Positions 1 to 7,366 of a DNA stretch of 64,000 bases are shown here, piece by piece; within the stretch, counting starts at the first letter, position 1, and every line of letters begins with the position of its first letter. Position numbers and translations under genes: made by a program. This stretch comes from Streptomyces sp. STR69 (GTDB lineage: Bacteria; Actinomycetota; Actinomycetes; Streptomycetales; Streptomycetaceae). The stretch spans positions 124,001-188,000 of the forward strand of contig NZ_JALJRY010000010.1 in assembly GCF_024519455.1 (NCBI RefSeq). Reading direction: 5' to 3'. A model generated the notes under the pieces. The model was not told the DNA's origin, searched no databases, and was given only the letters and a program-made list of their open reading frames with translations.

Positions 1-443
1 TCGGCCGCTTCAGCCACCGGCTCTGCGACCGGCTCCGCCTCGACGGCAGGCGCGGTCTCCGCGAGCGGCTCGACAACAGCGCCGGTCTCGGCCCCGGTCT
101 CGACCCCGGCCTCCGCCGAGTTCGTCGCCGTACCCTCCGTCCCTTCCGTCCCTTCCGTCGACGTCGTCGGCTTCGGGACCGTCACGTTGTCGAAGGCCAG
201 GGCCACGAGTTCGTGTTCGTCGTCCTCCAGGGTGGAGGACGGGCGGGGTTCGGGGACCTGGGCGACTGGCGTGGGGGCCGGGGTGGTGAGGTCGGGTTCT
301 GTGGACGGGGACGGGACCTTGGTGTCCGGTTCCCGGGGGGTCTGCTGTTCCTGCGAAGGAGTGCGTTCCGCGCTCTCTGCTTCCGCGGCACGCTCCTTGC
401 GTGACCTGCCGAACGCATTCCGCAGGAGAGTGAGAATGCCCAT
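1..443 (-). CDS. N-terminal part of a low-complexity protein, probably TerF/VWA-like (runs off window)
   Basis: Only the first 147 codons are inside the window. The start is ATG at 443-441 with AAGGG a few bases upstream. The protein opens MGILTLLRNAFGRSRKERAA and then becomes a Pro/Glu/Thr/Ala-rich, probably disordered stretch with one more ordered patch (HELVALAFDNVTVPKP). A 9-bp tandem repeat at 133-159 encodes three TEG units. From memory of streptomycete genomes, this opening and linker precede a C-terminal von Willebrand factor A domain related to tellurite-resistance TerF proteins. That domain would lie outside the window, so the function is inferred by recall and not seen. It is divergent from the gene starting at 658. 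Confidence 0.6.
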   Translation of the reverse strand, partial: MGILTLLRNAFGRSRKERAAEAESAERTPSQEQQTPREPDTKVPSPSTEPDLTTPAPTPVAQVPEPRPSSTLEDDEHELVALAFDNVTVPKPTTSTEGTEGTEGTATNSAEAGVETGAETGAVVEPLAETAPAVEAEPVAEPVAEAA

Positions 444-657
444 GTGCGCAACCCTTCGCGTGAGTTGAAGCCGTCAATCCCTGGCCAGGACGGACACGTA
501 AGGTTAGCGGCCTCGGACGGCGATCTTAGGCAGGGGCGACGCGCGTGGGACGCCTTCTGTCAACACCCCCTGTTTCAGCCACCACTTCGCTCACCCGTTC
601 ACCTGCCCGTTCGTCGACCGGCGGGCAGTGTCAGTGGCTCCCCCTACCGTTCCTTCC

Positions 658-1203
658 ATGACACACGTGACGCACCGCACGTACAGAACGCACTGGATAC
701 ACGGCCCGCTCGCCATCCACGAGGAGGTCAATGTCGTCTTCTTCCGGGGGATGTCGTTGGACGCGCTCACGCGAGGGCTTCTCTCCGTGCGGCGCATCCC
801 GCTCGCGTACGCCAAGGGCGGTGAGGACGAAGGCGAAGGCGAATGGGGGCTGGTCATGCACGACATGTTCGGCTGGGACGACGGCGACTACGACGGTACC
901 GACTACCAGCAGTTGTGCCGTGACGGCGGTGAACTCGCCGTCTTCACCACGGAACCCTGCATAGCCAAGGCGCACGGCCCCCACTTCGAGTACTTCCGCG
1001 ACGGACGCATCGTCTGCGGGATCAACTTCGAGACCCCGTCCTACGGCGTCGGGAGCCACCCCGATCTGCTGGCACCCGCCCTCACCGCGGCGCGGCTGAT
1101 CGGACCGCACGCGGAAATCGACCTGCACGACGACGAGGAACGGATGGTCCGGGCGATCTCGGCCTTCTTCTCCCTGCCGGATCCCGACTTCTCCCTGACC
1201 TGA
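658..1203 (+). CDS. DUF6461-like hypothetical protein
   Basis: A 181-residue soluble protein, acidic and rich in Asp, Gly and aromatic residues (HDMFGWDDGDYDGTDYQQL), with no signal peptide or membrane segment. It resembles the DUF6461 family, which is common in Streptomyces and has no assigned function. I start it at the ATG at 658. An in-frame GTG-type start at 628 would add ten residues, but neither has a convincing Shine-Dalgarno sequence. A TACCGT hexamer about ten bases upstream of the ATG could be a -10 box, which would make the transcript leaderless or nearly so. Family assignment is from memory of sequence style and moderately certain. Confidence 0.65.
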   Translation: MTHVTHRTYRTHWIHGPLAIHEEVNVVFFRGMSLDALTRGLLSVRRIPLAYAKGGEDEGEGEWGLVMHDMFGWDDGDYDGTDYQQLCRDGGELAVFTTEPCIAKAHGPHFEYFRDGRIVCGINFETPSYGVGSHPDLLAPALTAARLIGPHAEIDLHDDEERMVRAISAFFSLPDPDFSLT

Positions 1204-1227
1204 TCAACCCCGAACTCGGCGGAGCGC

Positions 1228-3189
1228 TCAGTGCGGTGAAGCGATAGCCCGTGCCGCAGCGACCTCCTGCCGCAGCGGCTCCAGCACACTGCCCGCGGGC
1301 CCCGTCAGATCCGTACGGACCTCCACCAGCACCTCCGACTCGCGTACGCCCTCCGACAACTCCCGGAGCTGGAGCGCCACTTGGTCGACCTCGGCGGAGG
1401 ACGGCGGCGGTGCCCCGTGTTTCACCCGCACCCGTGCCGCCGTCGTCGCGTCGACGATCCGCTCCACGGCGACGACCAGGGGGAGCCAGCCGGCGGCGAG
1501 GCGGCCGGTGGGCGGGGGTTCGGTGAGGGCGCGTTGGAACTCCGTGCGGATGACGGACAGGTCGCGGTAGAGACGGCGCCGCATCCGGGCCCGGGCGGCC
1601 GGATCGACCTCCACGCCGGCAGAGCCAGGAGTTCCGAACGCCGACTCCACATAGCGTGCCGTGTCCGCCACCGCCTCCGCCAACCGGTCCCCCACCCGCG
1701 TGTGCCAGCTCTCCGGCCAGAGCAGATAGCCCGCGACCAGCGCGATCCCGCAGCCGATCAGCGAGTCGACCAGGCGGGGCAGGAGCAGTGCCGTGCCCTG
1801 GTGGTTCAGGATGTCCGAGAGGAGCAGGATCACCGGGGTGATCGCCATCGTCTGGTAGCCGTAGCCCCGGGGGGTGAGGGCCGGGATCAGCGGGGCCAGG
1901 AGGAGCAGGACCAGTACGTCCCACCAGCCCCTCGGGACCACCGACAGCACCGCCGCCGCGATCACCAGTCCCGCCACCGTGCCGAGCGCGCGCAGCAGGG
2001 CCCGGGAGAAGACCGAGCCGAAGTCGGGCTTCAGCACGAAGGTGATCGTCAGGGCGATCCAGTAGGAGCGCGGTACCGGGACGGTGGACACCAGGACCTG
2101 CGCGAGGCCGATGCAGAGGGCCAGGCGCAGGCCGTAGCGCCAGGAGCCGGAGGAGAGCAGCACGTTGCGCGCCGCGCGTGCCGCCCGGATGCGGAGGGCC
2201 GCCGGACGGCCCAGTCGGTCGTCGATCCCCCGAGGGTCCACGTCGGGCGCGGTCACGACCTCGGCCGCGTGGCGCAGGGCGTGGTCGACCGCACGGGTCG
2301 TCTCGCTGGTGGGGGCGGGGAGGTCGAGCCCGATCGGACCGGTGTAGCCCGTCTCGACGGCCTGCGCGAGATGGCGGACCGTGTCGCGGATCTGCGGAGG
2401 AAGGGAGCGGCCCGACTGATGTACCGCCGGGGCCGCCTCGACGACCGGCGTGATCGCGTTCAACTGGGCCAGCAGGCGGGTGAGTTCGGGGTTGCGGCCG
2501 TGGTGGCGGGCGCGCCGGGCGAGGACGAGGTCGTAGGACTGGTTCAGGGACTGGGTGACGGCCCGGCGGGCGGCGTCGTAGCCCGCCGCGGGGTCGTCGC
2601 CGCAGGTGGTGAGGAGGTCGGCGACGGTGCGGTAGGTGTTCGCGACCGCCGTCCGTTCCGGGACGCCGGAGCGCAGGGGCCAGGCGAGGAGCGCGAGGAG
2701 CAGGACCAGGAGGCCGCCGCCGGACATCAGGACGGGGGCCAGCCACCACGCGCCGGGGAGCGGGAGGCCCGCGCCGATCACCGAGTTGAGGAGCAGGAGC
2801 AGCCCCGATACGGAGGCCACCGCGCCGATCGTCGAGATCATCCCGGAGACGAGCGCGATGGCGGTCAGCGCGGTGACCGCGTACCAGCCGTGGCCGTAGA
2901 CCGCCGCGCCGAGCGTGACGCCGACGGCGCCGAAGAGCTGGGGGATCGCGATGTTGAGGATGCGCATGCGGTAGGCGTCGGCGGTGTCGCCGATCACGCC
3001 GGAGAGGGCGCCCATGGAGGCGAGGGCGCCGTAGGCGGTGTGTCCGGTGGCGAGGCCGAGGGCGAGGGGGAGGGCCATCGCGACGGCGGCGCGGGCGATT
3101 GCCGGGCGGTTGAGGGGGGCCTGCTGGGGTTGGAGGTTCCTCACCAGCCAGTCGGGGGGTGTGAGGCCGATGGGGAACTCGCGGGACAT
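1228..3189 (-). CDS. FUSC-family integral membrane protein
   Basis: A 653-residue protein with the FUSC (fusaric acid resistance/aromatic acid exporter) architecture: a first block of about six membrane helices (residues ~30-170), a soluble segment of about 170 residues, a second block (~350-500), and a cytoplasmic C-terminal region. The second block carries the FUSC_2-like stretch YWIALTITFVLKPDFGSVF followed by SRALLRALGT. Proteins of this family are thought to export small organic acids or toxic aromatics; the substrate here is unknown. The start is ATG 3189 (MSREFPIG). Longer upstream readings in the same frame run through the neighbouring gene and are ignored. The next gene upstream (stop at 3216) is only 26 bp away on the same strand, so the two may be co-transcribed. 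Confidence 0.85.
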   Translation of the reverse strand: MSREFPIGLTPPDWLVRNLQPQQAPLNRPAIARAAVAMALPLALGLATGHTAYGALASMGALSGVIGDTADAYRMRILNIAIPQLFGAVGVTLGAAVYGHGWYAVTALTAIALVSGMISTIGAVASVSGLLLLLNSVIGAGLPLPGAWWLAPVLMSGGGLLVLLLALLAWPLRSGVPERTAVANTYRTVADLLTTCGDDPAAGYDAARRAVTQSLNQSYDLVLARRARHHGRNPELTRLLAQLNAITPVVEAAPAVHQSGRSLPPQIRDTVRHLAQAVETGYTGPIGLDLPAPTSETTRAVDHALRHAAEVVTAPDVDPRGIDDRLGRPAALRIRAARAARNVLLSSGSWRYGLRLALCIGLAQVLVSTVPVPRSYWIALTITFVLKPDFGSVFSRALLRALGTVAGLVIAAAVLSVVPRGWWDVLVLLLLAPLIPALTPRGYGYQTMAITPVILLLSDILNHQGTALLLPRLVDSLIGCGIALVAGYLLWPESWHTRVGDRLAEAVADTARYVESAFGTPGSAGVEVDPAARARMRRRLYRDLSVIRTEFQRALTEPPPTGRLAAGWLPLVVAVERIVDATTAARVRVKHGAPPPSSAEVDQVALQLRELSEGVRESEVLVEVRTDLTGPAGSVLEPLRQEVAAARAIASPH

Positions 3190-3215
3190 GCGCCCATTAT
3201 GGGCAGCCCTCCGCG

Positions 3216-4214
3216 CTATTCGTGCTGGTGGAGTGCGATGTCGACGAGCAGCGCGCGGTGGTCGGTGTCGGCGAGGTCGAGGAAGCGGGCGCTGTTCGCG
3301 GAGAAGTCCGGGGAGAGGAGGACGTGGTCGATCTGGGTGCCGAAGGTGGGCAGCAGACGTTCCGGCCAGCTCGGGGTGCGGGGGTGTCCGGCGAGGCGGG
3401 CCGCGTCGCGCAGGCCGGTGTCGAGGATGCGGCGGAACGCGGCATGGTCCTGGGAGGAGTTGAAGTCTCCGGCGAGGACGGTCGGGGTGGTGGGGTCGGC
3501 GGCGGCGAAGGCGCGGAGCCTGCCCAGCTCGCGGCGCCACAGGCCGACCTGGTCGGGCAACGGGGGCATGGGGTGGGCGAGTTGGAGGCGAACGGAATGG
3601 CCGTCCACGTCGGCCACCGCGCCGGGCATGCCCATCGTGCCGGTGACGCCCTTCGTGCCCTTGAGGGGGAAGCGGCTGAGGATCACCGAGCCGTGTGAGC
3701 CGGCCGCCACCACGGCCTGCCGGTAGGGGAGTTGGGTGCCGAAGTCCCGCCGCAGGGTGGCCTGGCAGGTGTACTCGCACTCCTCCACGAACACCACGTC
3801 CGGCCGCTCCCGCCGGATCACCGGGACCAGGGAGCCGGTCCCCTGCCCGAACTCGACGTTGGAGGTCAGCACCCGGAACTCGGCAATCGCGGGGCCGCCC
3901 GGCTCACCGCTCTTCCCGTACGGCTCGATGAACCATGCCAGCAGTCCGAGCAGCGCCACTCCCCACACCAGCCCGAGCCGCCAGCGGGCGAGCAGGGCGA
4001 GGAGGAGTCCGAGGCCGGTCGGTGCCAGCAACCAGGGGAAGAAGGCGAGGAGTTGGGGGACGGGGGTCACGGCGTCGGTGTCGGCCGTACGGCAGCCGAC
4101 GGCCACGCTCACGGCGGTGAACAGCAGGCCCGCGCACCAGACCGTGAAGTGGCGGCCCCGGTGGCGTTCCGGTACGAAGTCGGCGGCGGTCCACTCGGAG
4201 GTCACGGTGCCCAC
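3216..4214 (-). CDS. Membrane-anchored endonuclease/exonuclease/phosphatase family protein
   Basis: A 332-residue protein with about three N-terminal membrane helices (residues ~25-95) followed by an EEP domain. The family signature is visible in order: VLTSNVEFG (metal-site Asn), VFVEEC (metal Glu), GDFNSS (Asp/Asn) and QIDHVLLS (Asp-His catalytic pair). EEP proteins hydrolyse phosphodiesters of DNA, RNA, lipids or sugars; with the catalytic domain probably outside the membrane, a phosphodiesterase or nuclease role is plausible but the substrate cannot be read. The GTG start at 4214 has GGAAGG at a good distance. It lies 26 bp upstream of the FUSC gene, same strand. Confidence 0.85.
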   Translation of the reverse strand: MGTVTSEWTAADFVPERHRGRHFTVWCAGLLFTAVSVAVGCRTADTDAVTPVPQLLAFFPWLLAPTGLGLLLALLARWRLGLVWGVALLGLLAWFIEPYGKSGEPGGPAIAEFRVLTSNVEFGQGTGSLVPVIRRERPDVVFVEECEYTCQATLRRDFGTQLPYRQAVVAAGSHGSVILSRFPLKGTKGVTGTMGMPGAVADVDGHSVRLQLAHPMPPLPDQVGLWRRELGRLRAFAAADPTTPTVLAGDFNSSQDHAAFRRILDTGLRDAARLAGHPRTPSWPERLLPTFGTQIDHVLLSPDFSANSARFLDLADTDHRALLVDIALHQHE

Positions 4215-4261
4215 GTGATGACCTTCCGCCGGTGGACGCAGATGCCGGATGCCCGAATCAT

Positions 4262-4330
4262 CCCACGCGTGCCGGGAACTCCCCCGGGAATCAGGAATCC
4301 CGGGGAACGCCTCCAGGAATCACGCGTGGG
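4262..4330. terminator. Nested hairpin between two minus-strand genes
   Basis: CCCACGCGTG (4262-4271) is perfectly repeated in inverted form as CACGCGTGGG (4321-4330). Inside it CCCCGGGA (4282-4289) pairs with TCCCGGGG (4298-4305). The element sits between the stop of the membrane gene at 4341 and the start of the EEP gene at 4214, so it fits a factor-independent-type terminator for the upstream gene. There is no T tract, as is usual in streptomycetes. The short AGGAATC motif also recurs inside it. Confidence 0.55.
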
Positions 4331-4340
4331 CAGCCATCGG

Positions 4341-5339
4341 TCATGCCTGGGCCCGCGTCGCCTGCTGTGCCCGGTCCGCCGCGGTGGCCGCGGGCGCTCG
4401 CCGGCGTCGTACGAACTCCCGTGCCGGGCGGGCGTATCGGGTGAGCCAGGCCGTCGCGGCGACCGTGAGGCCGAGGCCGAGCAGCAGCCAGGCGACCGTG
4501 CGCAGGGTCGAGGTGAGGGCGTCGTAGATCGCGCCGCCCGCGGCCTGGGAGACCTCGGCGGGGAGGTCGGAGACCGTGAGTTGGCGGCCGATGGCGAGGG
4601 CGAGGCCGAGCAGTGCGCCGCCGAGGGCCGTGCCGAGCGCGGTCGCGGTGATCGCGCGGCGGCGGCGCACGGCGACGGCGATGCCGGTGACCGCGAAGAC
4701 GGCGGCGGTGACGGGGAGCCAGAAGCCGGCGACCTCGAGCACGTGGAACTCCTCCCGGAGCGGGCCCAGTTCACCGGCCGGGAGGACCGCGACCTCGGTG
4801 TGCTGGACGGGGATGCGGTCCGCCAACGGCACGTGCTCGTGGGCGAGTCGATGCTTGACGTGGGCGGCGACCGGGGCGAGGTCGACGGTGACGGCGCCGC
4901 TGCCCTCCTCGTCGCGCAGGGCGTGCAGCACGGCGTCGTGGGTGGCCCGGTTGCTCTCGTCCCAGGCCAGCCGGAAGGCCTCGGTCTTGGTGAAGGAGCG
5001 CACCGCGTCGTGCACGAAGGGGGCCATCGTGCCGCGCATGCCGCCCACCGTGCCGCGCATCCCGTCCACATGGATGCCGCGCATGATGCCCGCGCCGACC
5101 GTGTCCGCGACGACGTCCCGTACGGCCGGGTCGGCGGCCAGCGGTGCCATCGCCGTGACGTAGCGGCCGGAGTCGGTCAGCCCGTACGCCGCCCAGGCCG
5201 CCAGCGCGCCGAAGGGCGTCAGGAAGCAGGAGAGGGCGACGAGTACGGCCGACAGGGCGCTCCGGAGTCGTGGGGGCACCTCCCCAGGACACGGGCGGGG
5301 CGTGCGGGGCGCGAGCCGGGTGCGCGTATTTGCCTGCAT
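4341..5339 (-). CDS. Integral membrane protein, paralogue of the 31769-33043 product
   Basis: A 332-residue protein with a hydrophobic helix near residues 30-50, a large extracytoplasmic region (about 55-215), then a cluster of three helices (about 220-300) and a basic C-terminal tail. No family with known function is recognisable. It aligns by eye along its length with the protein encoded at 31769-33043: both have LxPxGxxAAW then T(D/G)xxRYV, a middle HVKHRLAHE/QVKQRLVDD segment, and a VSQxAxxAxYDALT stretch before the last helix. The start used is ATG 5339. A TTGACA hexamer at 5355-5350 lies only about ten bases upstream, so the true start could be further downstream if that is a -35 box. 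Confidence 0.75.
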   Translation of the reverse strand: MQANTRTRLAPRTPRPCPGEVPPRLRSALSAVLVALSCFLTPFGALAAWAAYGLTDSGRYVTAMAPLAADPAVRDVVADTVGAGIMRGIHVDGMRGTVGGMRGTMAPFVHDAVRSFTKTEAFRLAWDESNRATHDAVLHALRDEEGSGAVTVDLAPVAAHVKHRLAHEHVPLADRIPVQHTEVAVLPAGELGPLREEFHVLEVAGFWLPVTAAVFAVTGIAVAVRRRRAITATALGTALGGALLGLALAIGRQLTVSDLPAEVSQAAGGAIYDALTSTLRTVAWLLLGLGLTVAATAWLTRYARPAREFVRRRRAPAATAADRAQQATRAQA

Positions 5340-5356
5340 TCGGGTGCGATGTCAAG

Positions 5357-5436
5357 CCGAACGGGTGCCCTGGCCTCGGAACCCTTGGCGGAACTGGCTG
5401 TTCCGCTCTCGGGTGGAGGGTTGACCCGAACGGGTG
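5357..5436. promoter_or_regulatory. Divergent promoter region with an 11-bp direct repeat
   Basis: The 11-mer CCGAACGGGTG occurs at 5357-5367 and again at 5426-5436. The first copy abuts TTGACA (minus strand, 5355-5350); the second overlaps the end of TTGACC (plus strand, 5421-5426). The repeat therefore sits beside a -35-like hexamer for each of the two divergent genes (4341-5339 minus, 5468-6037 plus). This suggests a shared operator, but that is inference from position only. Confidence 0.35.
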
Positions 5437-5467
5437 TTTCCTGGAACCGGGGAGAAGGAGGCCGAAC

Positions 5468-6037
5468 ATGCGCACCACTCCGGCCCTGCGGACTCTGGCC
5501 GCGGCCCTGCTCACCGGTGGCACACTCGCCGTCGCGGCGGCGGGCACCACGGCGGCGGCAGCACCGACCACGTACGCCGAAGGACATGGCGGTGGTGGCG
5601 GTGGCGGCAGTCCGATCTGGGGCACGATCGTCTCCCGCACGGATCTGAACGTGCGGCAGTCACCCACCACGCATTCCCCCGTCGTCGACTCGCTCTCACC
5701 GGGCAGCCAGGACCGCGTCCAGTGCGTGGTCAGGGGACAGAGCGTCAACGGGAACTCCGACTGGTACTGGCTTGCCGGCGCACAGGGCTGGGCCAGCGCC
5801 TCGTTCGTCGACACCGGCGGCCAGTGGGTGCCGTCCTGCTCGGACCCGTGTCCGGGCTGGAAGGACGGCAGCGACTCCAACGGCAACAACTCGAACTGGA
5901 ACAACGACCCCAACTGGAGCGACAACTCCAACTCGTGGAGCACCTCGGCATCCGGGTCGTGGAGCGTCTCGGGCTCGTGGAGCTGGAGCGCCTCCGGGTC
6001 CTCGACCGGCGGCGGCATCTGGAACTGGGCGCCGTAA
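5468..6037 (+). CDS. Secreted SH3-domain protein with Ser/Trp/Asn-rich tail
   Basis: A 189-residue exported protein. An N-terminal signal peptide (MRTTPALRTLAAALLTGG followed by an Ala-rich stretch ending near AAAAPTT) is followed by a Gly run, then a bacterial SH3-like domain at about residues 50-125 (DLNVRQSPTTHSPVVDSL, SDWYWLAGAQGWASASFV). The last 60 residues are a low-complexity tail of Ser, Trp, Gly and Asn. SH3 domains in secreted streptomycete proteins usually bind the cell wall. The ATG at 5468 has a strong GGAGAAGGAGG ribosome site; the open frame extends further upstream but without a better start. A strong hairpin follows the stop. Confidence 0.85.
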   Translation: MRTTPALRTLAAALLTGGTLAVAAAGTTAAAAPTTYAEGHGGGGGGGSPIWGTIVSRTDLNVRQSPTTHSPVVDSLSPGSQDRVQCVVRGQSVNGNSDWYWLAGAQGWASASFVDTGGQWVPSCSDPCPGWKDGSDSNGNNSNWNNDPNWSDNSNSWSTSASGSWSVSGSWSWSASGSSTGGGIWNWAP

Positions 6038-6075
6038 CAGTCGTAGGAGTCGTAGAAGTCGTAGGCAGCGGACAA

Positions 6076-6116
6076 GTCGTGGGCCCCGGCACCGAGTTGG
6101 TGCCGGGGCCCACGAC
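6076..6116. terminator. Strong 18-bp hairpin between convergent genes
   Basis: A perfect 18-bp stem (6076-6093 with 6099-6116; core GTGGGCCCCGGCACC and its complement) closes a five-base GAGTT loop. It lies between the converging genes ending at 6037 (plus) and 6135 (minus), so it can serve as a bidirectional terminator. There is no T run. Confidence 0.8.
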
Positions 6117-6134
6117 CGTGTGCGATGCGTCCGG

Positions 6135-6581
6135 TCAGCGGATGCGGTTGCCCTCTCCGTCCTCGCGCGTGTAGTAGCGGTAGAAGAACACCAGGAACAC
6201 GCCCGCGGTGGTGGCGAGCCCGATGGCCGCGGACCGCAGCACGCTCTCGCCGGTCTGGCTGTAGAGGAAGCCGAGCGCGGCGCCCGCGAAGCCGGACTTC
6301 ACCAGCGAGTGCAGTTCGCGCTTGAGCAGCGGGGCGAACCGGGCCACCGCCAGGCACAGCACGATGAACGCCAGCGCCGTCACGAAGCCGAACAGGATGT
6401 TCCAGCCGGTGATGGGACCGCCGCTGCGACGGTTGGCCGCCGCCCAGTAGCCGTAGACGAGCCCCAGGACGACCGGGATCGCGATCTTCGCCACGCGGTG
6501 GACGCGGGCGTCGAAGATGTCGGGCAGCCCGCTCGGGGCGGTGAATCCGCCGGAGCCGGGCGTGGGTGCCGCATGAGCCAT
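6135..6581 (-). CDS. Small integral membrane protein
   Basis: A 148-residue protein with four predicted membrane helices (around residues 30-47, 60-82, 92-107 and 117-133) and short basic loops (RRSGG, KRELHSLVK, RYYTRED). I do not recognise the family; the style is that of Streptomyces conserved membrane proteins of unknown role. The ATG start is at 6581. It is divergent from the NAD(P)H-binding gene starting at 6685 and converges on the SH3 gene across the 6076-6116 hairpin. Confidence 0.7.
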   Translation of the reverse strand: MAHAAPTPGSGGFTAPSGLPDIFDARVHRVAKIAIPVVLGLVYGYWAAANRRSGGPITGWNILFGFVTALAFIVLCLAVARFAPLLKRELHSLVKSGFAGAALGFLYSQTGESVLRSAAIGLATTAGVFLVFFYRYYTREDGEGNRIR

Positions 6582-6684
6582 GAGAGCACTCCTCTCTCTC
6601 GCCCCCGTCTACCAATGCACACCCCGGGGGAGGCGGTGGCAAGTCGGGGTGCGGCCTCGGTTGCCCCATGTTTCGCTGGGGCGC

Positions 6685-7320
6685 ATGAAGCTCGTACTCT
6701 TCGGCGCCACCGGCATGGTCGGCAGCCGGATCGCCACCGAGGCCTCGGCGCGTGGACACCAGGTGCTGGCGGTCAGCCGCTCCGGCCAGTCACCGGTTCC
6801 CGGGGTCACCGCGACGGCGGCCGACGCGGCGGACGCGGCGAAGGTCGCGGACCTCGCGCGCGGCGCCGACGCCGTCGCCTCCGCATGCGTACCGCCGAGG
6901 GACGGGAGCGACCCGCGCGGGCCCTTCCTCGCCCTCAACGAGGGACTCGTCGCGGGCGTCCGCGCGGCCGGTGTCGGGCGGCTCCTGGTGGTCGGCGGCG
7001 CCGGCGGCCTGGAGGTCGCCCCCGGCCAGGCCCTCAGCGACCAGCCCGGCTTCCCCGAGGCCTACCTCCCCGAAGCCCGCGCCCACCGCGACGCGCTCGC
7101 CTACTACCGCACCCTCGACGACCCCGACTGGACCTACGTCTCCCCCGCCGCCGAGATCGCCCCCGGCAAGCGCACCGGCCGCTTCCGTGTCGGCGGCGAC
7201 GAGTTCATGACCGACGACCAGGGCCGCAGCTTCGTCAGCGCCGAGGACTACGCGGTCGCCTTCGTCGACGAACTCGAACAGCACGCCCACCCGCGCACCC
7301 GGATGTCGGTCGCGTACTGA
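6685..7320 (+). CDS. NAD(P)H-binding (atypical SDR) protein
   Basis: A 211-residue Rossmann-fold protein with an N-terminal glycine-rich dinucleotide motif (VLFGATGMVG, residues ~4-13) and a typical ADAADAAKVADLARGADAV strand-helix segment, followed by GVGRLLVVGGAGGLEV. It matches the NmrA/atypical short-chain dehydrogenase group that includes YwnB-like NAD(P)-dependent epimerase/oxidoreductases; the substrate is unknown. The start is ATG 6685 with GGGG just upstream; the frame is open upstream to 6580 but that region precedes the Rossmann strand and looks non-coding. The phosphatase gene follows 46 bp downstream on the same strand. Confidence 0.85.
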   Translation: MKLVLFGATGMVGSRIATEASARGHQVLAVSRSGQSPVPGVTATAADAADAAKVADLARGADAVASACVPPRDGSDPRGPFLALNEGLVAGVRAAGVGRLLVVGGAGGLEVAPGQALSDQPGFPEAYLPEARAHRDALAYYRTLDDPDWTYVSPAAEIAPGKRTGRFRVGGDEFMTDDQGRSFVSAEDYAVAFVDELEQHAHPRTRMSVAY

Positions 7321-7366
7321 TGCGTGCACCGCTGGGCGTGCTGCCGCCGGTCGCGCACCGACGGCC

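Noticed and set aside
1381..3726. 781-codon plus-strand open frame opposite the FUSC and EEP genes
   Set aside because: Composition is Arg/Gly/Asp-rich without any domain, and it mirrors two well-supported genes on the other strand; a GC-rich shadow.
5327..5355. Complete TTGACA promoter inside the start of the 4341-5339 gene
   Set aside because: The TTGACA is exact but no good -10 hexamer lies 17-19 bases away, so the annotated start was kept with a caution.
4771..6759. 662-codon minus-strand open frame through the SH3 gene and neighbours
   Set aside because: Crosses a strong terminator hairpin and three supported genes; no domain content.
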